The notes under the pieces: model-generated
What the model saw: only the letters and a program-made list of their open reading frames with translations
Databases searched by the model: none
Told to the model about the DNA's origin: nothing
Shown here: piece after piece, positions 1 to 3,911 of the stretch
How the letters are laid out: the number at the start of each line of letters is the position of its first letter
Numbering within the stretch: position 1 is the stretch's first letter
Translations under genes and position numbers: made by a program
From: JAQBQZ01 sp964406475
GTDB taxonomy: Bacteria; Patescibacteriota; Minisyncoccia; Phycocordibacterales; CAIRYW01
Length of the DNA stretch: 5,491 nucleotides
NCBI GenBank assembly: GCA_964406475.1
Contig: CAYORS010000024.1
Span: forward strand, 1-5,491
Direction: 5' to 3'

Positions 1-473
1 AAGCAGGGATTACGCATATAGAGAGCGCATCAGAAGCAGCTTTTGCCTTAAAGCCTTTGGTGGGGAATTTTGCCTACATACTTTTCGCCTTTGGAATCCT
101 AAGTACAGGACTCCTTGCAATTCCAGTCCTCGCAGCATCATCTGCCTATATTTTTGCAGAAACTTTCAAGCTCAATGAAGGGCTTTACCGCAAATTTAGA
201 GAGGCGAGAGGGTTTTATTTGACCATCACCTTCTCGATCCTTGTTGGTTTTCTCTTTAATTTCTTTGGAGTCAATCCAATCCAGTCGCTTATATATTCTT
301 CTGTGTTTAACGCCCTGGTCGCACCTCTCGCACTCGTATTTATAATGCTTTTGTCTCAAAATAAAGACGTAATGGGGGTATATAAAAATGGGGTAGTAGG
401 GAATATTCTCGGTTGGATAACAACCGTTCTTATGTTTGTGGTTGCGGTAATAACCTTATATTATATATTATAA
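1..473 (+). CDS. Nramp-family divalent metal transporter, 3' part (5' end outside window)
   Basis: Integral membrane protein expected to import Mn2+/Fe2+ with protons. The frame (codons starting at base 3) is open to the window edge, so the TTG at 57 is an internal leucine, not a start. About 156 residues are visible of a family usually near 400-440. The segment reads G-I-T-H-I-E-S-A-S-E-A-A-F, then a helix with L-F-A-F-G-I-L-S-T-G-L-L-A-I-P-V-L-A. It continues through E-A-R-G-F-Y, F-G-V-N-P-I, a helix with V-F-N-A-L-V-A-P and I-M-L-L-S-Q-N, V-M-G, and a final helix ending Y-Y-I-L at TAA. This order matches the C-terminal quarter of Nramp transporters, about four membrane segments, probably helices 8-11. 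The metal-binding motifs of helices 1 and 6 would lie upstream and cannot be checked. A terminator hairpin follows 34 nt after the stop. The family call is firm; the metal is inferred. Confidence 0.88.
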   Translation, partial: AGITHIESASEAAFALKPLVGNFAYILFAFGILSTGLLAIPVLAASSAYIFAETFKLNEGLYRKFREARGFYLTITFSILVGFLFNFFGVNPIQSLIYSSVFNALVAPLALVFIMLLSQNKDVMGVYKNGVVGNILGWITTVLMFVVAVITLYYIL

Positions 474-506
474 AATAATAGTGACATTCTGTCAAATCTA
501 TTTTAT

Positions 507-537
507 TAAAAAACCCTTATTTTGCAACGGTTTTTTA
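507..537 (+). terminator. Intrinsic terminator of the metal transporter gene
   Basis: A perfect 9-bp inverted repeat, TAAAAAACC (507-515) and GGTTTTTTA (529-537), encloses a 13-nt loop. The descending arm itself supplies a run of six T. It sits 34 nt after the transporter stop and before the next promoter. The stem has only two G-C pairs and the loop is long, so termination may be inefficient. Confidence 0.55.
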
Positions 538-539
538 GA

Positions 540-557
540 TTTTTTGACGTCAAAAAA
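540..557. promoter_or_regulatory. 18-bp perfect palindrome, candidate operator
   Basis: TTTTTTGACGTCAAAAAA reads identically on both strands with no central gap. It lies 12 bp upstream of the -35 box of the promoter at 570-598, on one face of an otherwise gene-free stretch. A gapless dyad is better suited to binding a dimeric protein than to forming an RNA hairpin. The A/T flanks alone are cheap in an AT-rich genome, but the GACGTC core joined symmetrically to six T and six A is less expected. No regulator gene is visible in the window. Confidence 0.4.
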
Positions 558-569
558 CAGTTAAAATTC

Positions 570-598
570 TTGACTTTAAGTTCCTCTTGTGCTAGTAT
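570..598 (+). promoter_or_regulatory. Strong sigma70-type promoter with extended -10
   Basis: The -35 box TTGACT (570-575) matches the consensus at 5 of 6 positions. A 17-bp spacer leads to the -10 box TAGTAT (593-598), preceded by TG at one base distance (TGC-TAGTAT, extended -10). Transcription should start near 604-606. The nearest plus-strand gene is the lysozyme-like gene with its first usable start at 744, which leaves a leader of about 90-140 nt. A terminator-like hairpin begins at 607, practically at +1. Confidence 0.65.
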
Positions 599-606
599 AT
601 AAGGGT

Positions 607-630
607 AAACCAGTAGTCTACTGGTTTTTT
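607..630 (+). terminator. Terminator-like hairpin at the very start of the transcript
   Basis: AAACCAGTA (607-615), a GTC loop and TACTGGTTT (619-627) form a perfect 9-bp stem, and a run of six T occupies 625-630. By sequence this is an intrinsic terminator. It begins 1-3 nt from the predicted transcription start, so a transcript ending here would be only about 25 nt. It may serve as a second terminator for read-through from the transporter gene, as a 5' stabilising stem-loop on the lysozyme mRNA, or as a leader attenuator. The sequence does not decide between these. Confidence 0.5.
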
Positions 631-679
631 GTTTTCAAGATACAGCAATCCCTCCAGGTTAGAAAATCAAGAATTACAA

Positions 680-685
680 TATAAT
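680..685 (+). promoter_or_regulatory. Isolated perfect -10 box TATAAT upstream of the lysozyme-like gene
   Basis: TATAAT at 680-685 is a consensus -10 hexamer, but no good -35 is present at 15-19 bp (the best nearby is GTTAGA at 658-663). If used, transcription would start near 691-692, directly before the first codon (693) of the in-frame signal-peptide-like extension of the lysozyme-like gene. AT-rich DNA yields such hexamers by chance. Confidence 0.28.
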
Positions 686-743
686 ACATTAGCTTATCGT
701 TAGTCTTCTTACAGGTTTTAGTTTTATAGCATCGTCATTCTTT

Positions 744-1145
744 TTGAACACCGATGCATTAAATACAGGAACCACAACCGCTACTTTGGAAGCTCCTTTG
801 ACAAAAGAATACATTATCAAAAACCCAAAAACTGTTGAAGAAATGGTTAAGGAATATTTTAAAGATACTCCTATTATGATCAAAGTTGCGTGGTGTGAAT
901 CTCGCAATAGACAGTATGACAAAAATGGTGATCTCTTCCGTGGTATCGTGAACAACGATGACGTAGGTGTGATGCAAATCAATACCTACTACCACAAAGA
1001 AACAGCCAAGAAAATGGGTCTCGACCTTACAACTCTTGAAGGGAACCTTACATACGGTAAGTATCTTTATGAAAAAGAAGGTACAACCCCTTGGAATTCA
1101 TCGAGTGCATGTTGGGCAGCTGATAATGAAGTAGCAAAAAAATAA
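744..1145 (+). CDS. Secreted lysozyme/transglycosylase-like protein (SLT fold)
   Basis: Probably cleaves peptidoglycan glycan strands outside the membrane. Numbering from the TTG at 744 (133 residues), the catalytic glutamate is E52 in A-W-C-E-S-R. It is followed by R-G (66-67), the G-V-M-Q-I-N core (75-80), Y-H (83-84), G-N-L-x-Y (100-104), L-Y-E (108-110), and P-W-N-S-S-S-A-C-W (116-124). C51 and C123 could form a disulphide, which fits an exported enzyme. The TTG start is doubtful. The same frame is open back to 693 and encodes a hydrophobic stretch (L-I-V-S-L-L-T-G-F-S-F-I-A-S-S-F-F-L) like a signal peptide, but TAG precedes it at 690-692 and it holds no ATG, GTG or TTG. Either a non-standard codon (such as ATC at 696) initiates, the start is damaged, or there is a sequencing error. 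The domain call is firm, the start is not. Confidence 0.8.
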   Translation: MNTDALNTGTTTATLEAPLTKEYIIKNPKTVEEMVKEYFKDTPIMIKVAWCESRNRQYDKNGDLFRGIVNNDDVGVMQINTYYHKETAKKMGLDLTTLEGNLTYGKYLYEKEGTTPWNSSSACWAADNEVAKK

Positions 1146-1181
1146 AACAAAAAGACCACCTCGTAAGGTGGTCTTTTTGTT
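1146..1181. terminator. Bidirectional intrinsic terminator between convergent genes
   Basis: A 16-bp perfect stem, AACAAAAAGACCACCT (1146-1161) and AGGTGGTCTTTTTGTT (1166-1181), encloses a CGTA tetraloop. A GC-rich core is flanked by A-tract and T-tract arms, so it works in both directions. It starts directly after the lysozyme-like stop (1145) and ends 9 nt before the stop codon of the minus-strand phospholipase D gene (1191). Confidence 0.92.
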
Positions 1182-1190
1182 TGCCTTAGA

Positions 1191-2273
1191 CTACAAGAGT
1201 TTACGAAAAGGCCATATCAGTATTTCGGCAAGCTTCACCACAAAGCGGCGCTTACTCCATTTTTCCAAGGTCAGTTCTTCTGATTTACCTAGATCAAGAA
1301 GGAACTGCTTTTCGAGCTCAAAAGCAAAAAGTTTATCTCTTGAGACGATATTACCTTCAAAGTTATATCTCAGGCTCAGGTTATCAAGATTAAGACTTCC
1401 TATAGTTGACCATAGACCATCTATAACAGAGGTTTTCGCGTGTATCATTGTGTCAGTGTATCTAAAAAGACGTATTCCCAAAGAAAGAAGGGAATGATAG
1501 AAAGTACCTGAAGCAATATCAATAAGAACACTTTCTGTTTTTTGAGGTACCAAGAGGCGAATTTCCACTTTTCTTTTTGTTGCACGACGAAGTGCACGAA
1601 AAAGCCTGTGGTCAGGTAGAAGGTATGGTGTCGTGAGGTATATGTAATGTTTTGCATTGTTGATAGCTCTTATAAGCTCACGATACATAAACCTTTGTCG
1701 TGGAAGTGGTGCGTTAGTTATGTACTGAAAAAGAGGGAAAGGAGAAAGTCTTTTTTGTTTTTTATAGAATTTGATGTTTTTATACTTCTTGTTCCACATT
1801 GTATCAAAAGCGTTTATTGCATCCTGTACGACAGAACCAGAGAGACACACAGAGCTTTCACGCCAATTGCGCATATCATCACCAAGGCAGATACCCCCGG
1901 TAAACATTTTGTTTTTATCTATAATAAGAAGTTTTCTATGATCTCTAAAAAACCAAAGGGTCTCATTGTTAGGACTCCACGGTATAATAGAATTAAAAAA
2001 TTTTATTTCAATACCCAATCTCTCCAATTCTTTTGAGATACCAGATCGGAAGAGGGAAAAGCTACCCACTTCATCACAGAGAAGTCGTACCTTCACACCT
2101 TGAGACACTCGTTCCTTCAAGGCATCCAAAAATTCAATACCCACCGAATCATAGTTCAAAATGAATTGTTCAAGGTCGATAGAAACCTTGGCTTCACGAA
2201 TAGCTTCAAGCATTGCAGTCCAAGCCTCAGGAGAGCTGGTAAAAAATTTCCAATTTGTATCGCTCTGATTCAT
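1191..2273 (-). CDS. Phospholipase D superfamily protein, cardiolipin synthase-like
   Basis: Probably joins two phosphatidylglycerols, or otherwise transfers phosphatidyl groups, at the membrane; the exact lipid reaction is inferred. From ATG at 2273 the protein has 360 residues and two PLD domains. The first HxKx4D motif is F-F-R-D-H-R-K-L-L-I-I-D (H112, K114, D119), followed by T-G-G. The second is I-H-A-K-T-S-V-I-D-G (H278, K280, D285), followed by G-S-L-N-L-D-N. Both catalytic pairs are intact. There is no N-terminal membrane anchor, as in ClsB/YwjE-type enzymes, but the C-terminus is a basic amphipathic segment (W-S-K-R-R-F-V-V-K-L-A-E-I-L-I-W-P-F-R-K-L-L) suited to membrane docking. The frame is open to 2441, but the extra 56 residues are low-complexity and unlike the family. 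TTG at 2291-2289, with GAGGG 7 nt before it, is an alternative start adding six residues. A -10 box 6 nt before the ATG suggests a leaderless message. Confidence 0.87.
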   Translation of the reverse strand: MNQSDTNWKFFTSSPEAWTAMLEAIREAKVSIDLEQFILNYDSVGIEFLDALKERVSQGVKVRLLCDEVGSFSLFRSGISKELERLGIEIKFFNSIIPWSPNNETLWFFRDHRKLLIIDKNKMFTGGICLGDDMRNWRESSVCLSGSVVQDAINAFDTMWNKKYKNIKFYKKQKRLSPFPLFQYITNAPLPRQRFMYRELIRAINNAKHYIYLTTPYLLPDHRLFRALRRATKRKVEIRLLVPQKTESVLIDIASGTFYHSLLSLGIRLFRYTDTMIHAKTSVIDGLWSTIGSLNLDNLSLRYNFEGNIVSRDKLFAFELEKQFLLDLGKSEELTLEKWSKRRFVVKLAEILIWPFRKLL

Positions 2274-2279
2274 AGGTCC

Positions 2280-2308
2280 ATTATAACTCAAATACAAGCC
2301 CTCGTCTT
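2280..2308 (-). promoter_or_regulatory. Promoter of the phospholipase D gene, leaderless arrangement
   Basis: Read on the minus strand, a perfect TATAAT (2285-2280) is followed by exactly 6 nt (GGACCT) and then the ATG at 2273. A normal start site 7 nt after the -10 would fall on the A of the ATG, giving a leaderless mRNA. The -35 at 17 bp is weak (AAGACG, 2308-2303). If the TTG at 2291 were the true start, the TATAAT would lie inside the coding region and this call would fail. Confidence 0.45.
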
Positions 2309-2465
2309 TTTTGAAATAAAAAAATAAGAATAAGAAATAGGAGGGGGTGTCATAATAGCCCAATACTTTATTGATGAAGGAGATTATATGTATGTCGCAC
2401 AATATATCTTTTGGGTAATAATATAGAGGGTTTATATACAAACAAAAATTTGTTCTGCTTGTACT

Positions 2466-2488
2466 ACCGCTTGGACCTCAAAAGCGGT
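2466..2488. repeat. Stem-loop in the divergent intergenic region
   Basis: ACCGCTT (2466-2472) and AAGCGGT (2482-2488) form a perfect 7-bp stem with a 9-nt loop. Neither strand has a T-run next to it, so it is not an intrinsic terminator. It lies between the divergent phospholipase D gene and the small membrane protein gene, 7 bp upstream of a possible plus-strand -35 box, which would fit an operator or leader structure. The remaining 2309-2557 region shows no convincing gene. Confidence 0.4.
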
Positions 2489-2494
2489 GCCTGC

Positions 2495-2523
2495 TTTACA
2501 TTATAAGGTCGATAGTATATCCT
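2495..2523 (+). promoter_or_regulatory. Possible promoter of the small two-helix membrane protein gene
   Basis: TTTACA (2495-2500, 5 of 6) and TATCCT (2518-2523, 4 of 6) are separated by 17 bp. A start near 2530 gives a leader of about 28 nt to the ATG at 2558. Weak evidence, but it is the best-placed candidate. Confidence 0.3.
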
Positions 2524-2557
2524 ATGGGAGATTCTTGAACCTTCTGCTTATTTCCTT

Positions 2558-2797
2558 ATGAATGATCTCTCGTTTCTTTTCTTGGTGATATTCGGTGTTG
2601 CTATGACACTGATCCTTTCCATTACTTTGAACAAAAGCTTTAAAGGCTTTCTAGCTGATTTTCTGCTTTTCGGCTCAATCTGGCTTATTGTATGTTCGGC
2701 GGTATTTTATTGCCTCTTCTATAAGCCCGCATGGGCAGATAGACAGCCTTCAACCCTCAAAACAGCATCATCAGTCCGTATCCCCACATCTCATTAG
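2558..2797 (+). CDS. Small hypothetical membrane protein with two helices
   Basis: A 79-residue protein I do not recognise. Residues about 4-24 (L-S-F-L-F-L-V-I-F-G-V-A-M-T-L-I-L-S) and about 31-55 (F-L-A-D-F-L-L-F-G-S-I-W-L-I-V-C-S-A-V-F-Y-C-L-F-Y) are hydrophobic. They are joined by a short basic turn (N-K-S-F-K-G), and a polar tail of about 24 residues ends S-V-R-I-P-T-S-H. The ATG has no Shine-Dalgarno sequence within reach; GGGAG at 2526-2530 is too far away. No alternative ATG, GTG or TTG precedes it in frame after the TAG at 2513. The stop codon lies in the loop of an intrinsic terminator, which supports this strand as transcribed. The coding call rests on the hydrophobic pattern and context only. 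Confidence 0.5.
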   Translation: MNDLSFLFLVIFGVAMTLILSITLNKSFKGFLADFLLFGSIWLIVCSAVFYCLFYKPAWADRQPSTLKTASSVRIPTSH

Positions 2798-2810
2798 TGT
2801 GGGATTTTTT
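2783..2810 (+). terminator. Intrinsic terminator enclosing the stop codon of the small membrane protein
   Basis: CCCACA (2783-2788) and TGTGGG (2798-2803) form a GC-rich 6-bp stem followed by A and six T (2805-2810). The 9-nt loop contains the TAG stop (2795-2797), so the last codons of the gene form the ascending arm. Confidence 0.8.
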
Positions 2811-2816
2811 ATATCT

Positions 2817-2841
2817 TCAAATGCAACTGATTTGCATTTGA
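2817..2841. repeat. Perfect inverted repeat between convergent terminators
   Basis: TCAAATGCAA (2817-2826) and TTGCATTTGA (2832-2841) are perfect complements around a 5-nt loop (CTGAT). It sits between the plus-strand terminator (ending 2810) and the minus-strand terminator (starting 2847). No T-run adjoins it on either strand, so it is an additional stem-loop or protein-binding dyad of unknown role. Confidence 0.5.
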
Positions 2842-2846
2842 TTGTA

Positions 2847-2877
2847 ATAAAAATTTCCAGTCTACAAAGACTGGAAA
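2847..2877 (-). terminator. Intrinsic terminator of the zinc-ribbon protein gene
   Basis: TTTCCAGTCT (2854-2863) and AGACTGGAAA (2868-2877) form a perfect 10-bp stem with a 4-nt loop. On the minus strand it is followed by a T-rich tail (ATTTTTATT). The stem begins 1 nt after the TAG stop at 2879-2881. Confidence 0.85.
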
Positions 2878-2878
2878 G

Positions 2879-3193
2879 CTACGTTTCGAAACACACTTGA
2901 GAAGCTCTAAAAATAGGCGTCCTGTCACCACTTCTCGATTCCAAAGTAGCTATCAAATGCCAACCACATGCATCTGGTCCGAGTCTCACTGTATCACCAA
3001 CCTTGAGCAAACTGGAATCAGTCTCGGAAACATGAGGTAACTTTTGATACTCCTCATGGCTCATAACAACCGTTCGAGAAGTATGAGCGAGCAGATCTTG
3101 CGGACAAGACTCATTGCATCGTGAAGATACTCGCACACCAGGATCATTTTTGAACGGCATAAGACAGCTTTCACAATTATTTTTACAATTCAT
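2879..3193 (-). CDS. Small zinc-ribbon-like protein, function unknown
   Basis: A 104-residue soluble protein. The N-terminus carries C3, C7, C10, C26 and C30 in the pattern C-E-S-C-L-M-P-F-K-N-D-P-G and R-C-N-E-S-C. This resembles the short putative zinc-ribbon family that begins C-x-S-C-x-M-P with a later Cys pair, so a structural zinc site is likely (inference). Usual members have C-x2-C at the second knuckle, whereas here it is C26-x3-C30. The second half contains L-L-K-V-G-D-T-V-R-L-G-P (62-73), as in small beta-barrel segments, and C76 and C101. The ATG at 3193 has no Shine-Dalgarno. A TATAAT box lies 37 nt upstream, and an ATTAAG/CTTAAT inverted repeat (3198-3215) occupies the leader. 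Its terminator follows the stop by 1 nt, so the gene appears monocistronic. Confidence 0.68.
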   Translation of the reverse strand: MNCKNNCESCLMPFKNDPGVRVSSRCNESCPQDLLAHTSRTVVMSHEEYQKLPHVSETDSSLLKVGDTVRLGPDACGWHLIATLESRSGDRTPIFRASQVCFET

Positions 3194-3230
3194 AAAAATT
3201 AAGATTAGACTTAATAAATACTCAGACAGT

Positions 3231-3257
3231 ATTATATTAGCACAATAGATAGATCAA
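3231..3257 (-). promoter_or_regulatory. Promoter of the zinc-ribbon protein gene
   Basis: On the minus strand, TTGATC (3257-3252) and a perfect TATAAT (3236-3231) are separated by a short 15-bp spacer. Transcription would start near 3225, giving a leader of about 32 nt. The leader contains the inverted repeat ATTAAG...CTTAAT (3198-3203 and 3210-3215), 4 nt before the ATG, which could mask translation start or act as an operator. Confidence 0.4.
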
Positions 3258-3258
3258 T

Positions 3259-3289
3259 AAAAAAATCCCTGCTTCTTTCGAAGTCAGGG
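3259..3289 (-). terminator. Intrinsic terminator of the 66-residue protein gene, containing its stop codon
   Basis: On the minus strand, CCCTG-A-CTTC (3289-3280) pairs with GAAG-CAGGG (3275-3267) across a GAAA tetraloop, with one bulged A. The stem is followed by A and seven T (3265-3259). The TGA stop of the gene (3286-3284) lies inside the ascending arm. Confidence 0.88.
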
Positions 3290-3484
3290 TTGCTTTTTGT
3301 TTAAAGCTTGATGGAGCTTAAACAGAAGAGACCAATAGCGAACTGTATCATCTTTTTTTGCCACGACCTCAGCTTTAGCTTTCGTGTTCAAAAGTTCGAA
3401 CGCTTCACGAGAGCAATACTGGAATGCTCTCTTCAAGAAATAAGCCGCACAACAAAAGAGACAAATAAGAACAAATAAATGCAT
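3284..3484 (-). CDS. Small single-helix membrane protein, cysteine-rich anchor
   Basis: A 66-residue protein I do not recognise. Residues 1-17 (M-H-L-F-V-L-I-C-L-F-C-C-A-A-Y-F-L) form an N-terminal membrane helix with C8, C11 and C12. A basic K-R follows at 18-19, then a charged, probably helical cytoplasmic tail of about 47 residues with C24. The stop-transfer charges suggest N-out/C-in topology; no cleavage site is evident. Support for coding is good: a promoter with 16-bp spacing ends just upstream, AGG lies 8 nt before the ATG (one of the few Shine-Dalgarno-like sequences here), and a strong terminator overlaps the stop. It is transcribed alone, between the zinc-ribbon gene and the DUF1801 operon. 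Confidence 0.68.
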   Translation of the reverse strand: MHLFVLICLFCCAAYFLKRAFQYCSREAFELLNTKAKAEVVAKKDDTVRYWSLLFKLHQALNKKQP

Positions 3485-3498
3485 AACAACAGCCTAAA

Positions 3499-3526
3499 AC
3501 TATATACTAAAAATCCAAAAAGTCAA
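3499..3526 (-). promoter_or_regulatory. Promoter of the 66-residue membrane protein gene
   Basis: On the minus strand, TTGACT (3526-3521, 5 of 6) and TATAGT (3504-3499, 5 of 6) are separated by 16 bp. The predicted start leaves a very short leader that still contains AGG 8 nt before the ATG at 3484. The -35 box is also the descending arm of the terminator-like hairpin that ends the upstream operon. Confidence 0.6.
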
Positions 3527-3541
3527 TCTTTTACTTGACTT
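3517..3541 (-). terminator. Probable terminator of the nuclease-Nudix-DUF1801 operon
   Basis: On the minus strand, AAGTCAA (3541-3535) pairs with TTGACTT (3526-3520) across an 8-nt loop, and the T-run (TTTTT, 3521-3517) overlaps the end of the stem. The stem begins within the TAA stop of the DUF1801 gene (3542-3540). The stem is AT-rich, so efficiency is uncertain. Its second arm contains the TTGACT -35 box of the next gene. Confidence 0.45.
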
Positions 3542-3908
3542 ATTTGTCAGAGGCTTCAGTCACTTCTTTGATACGAAATTTGATTATTCTTGTGATGAGG
3601 GCCATAGGGAGAGGTGTGCCATACGGTATGCGGATACAACCCTTTGAGTAATCAATCTTCATTTTCTTTAGATCCTTCTCAAACGCCTTGACCCCGCTTG
3701 ATGATGGGTAGAATCCAAAGTGAGATTTCATGGTGGCGAAGTGGATGAGATTTGTATCATGCAAGCGTATTGTCGGCATACCGTATCGTATCGCCTCCTC
3801 CCCTTCTGGCACGAGCTCTTTGCAGAGTGTTCGCATTTCTTGTATGAGCGCTCGCGCACCCTTGCCCGGACCTTTCACATATTCGGCTATGGTTTTGTAT
3901 GATTGCAT
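3540..3908 (-). CDS. DUF1801 / YdhG-like domain protein
   Basis: A 122-residue single-domain protein of the DUF1801 family. The YdhG-type members of that family have been linked to iron handling; its role here is unproven. Family landmarks visible are Y10-V11 followed by a helix, E-E-A-I-R-Y-G-M-P (37-45), H-F-G-F-Y-P (63-68), S-K-G-C-I-R-I-P-Y-G (88-97) with P-L-P (99-101), and the closing helix L-I-T-R-I-I-K-F-R-I-K-E (104-115). The length is normal for the family. It is the last gene of a three-gene operon: its ATG follows the TAA of the Nudix gene by 3 nt with no Shine-Dalgarno in place, so translation is probably coupled to the upstream gene. A terminator-like hairpin overlaps its stop. 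The family call is firm; the function is not known from sequence. Confidence 0.85.
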   Translation of the reverse strand: MQSYKTIAEYVKGPGKGARALIQEMRTLCKELVPEGEEAIRYGMPTIRLHDTNLIHFATMKSHFGFYPSSSGVKAFEKDLKKMKIDYSKGCIRIPYGTPLPMALITRIIKFRIKEVTEASDK

Positions 3909-3911
3909 GAT

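Noticed and set aside
57..59. TTG at 57 as the start of a complete 138-residue membrane protein
   Set aside because: The same frame is open to the window edge and the residues before it fit the Nramp family, so this is an internal leucine.
689..995. Minus-strand open frames opposite the lysozyme-like gene
   Set aside because: The plus strand here encodes the complete catalytic motif set of a lysozyme-like domain; the opposite frames show none.
1168..2327. Three plus-strand open frames (1168-1497, 1647-2036, 2100-2327)
   Set aside because: They lie opposite the phospholipase D gene, which has both HKD motifs intact; their translations look like antisense shadow sequence.
2274..2441. Longer phospholipase D protein starting at 2441 (56 extra N-terminal residues)
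   Set aside because: The extension is low-complexity and aromatic (Y/F/L runs), unlike family members, and contains the likely TATAAT promoter. The PLD domain begins shortly after the ATG at 2273.
607..2877. Shared repeat family from the CCAGT...ACTGG stems at 607-627 and 2854-2877
   Set aside because: Only the 5-bp CCAGT/ACTGG arms agree; spacing and flanks differ, and both are explained as terminator-like hairpins.
2688..2900. 70-residue plus-strand open frame overlapping the small membrane protein gene
   Set aside because: It runs through the GC-rich terminator with six T and into the minus-strand terminator and the end of the zinc-ribbon gene. It shows no recognisable protein pattern.
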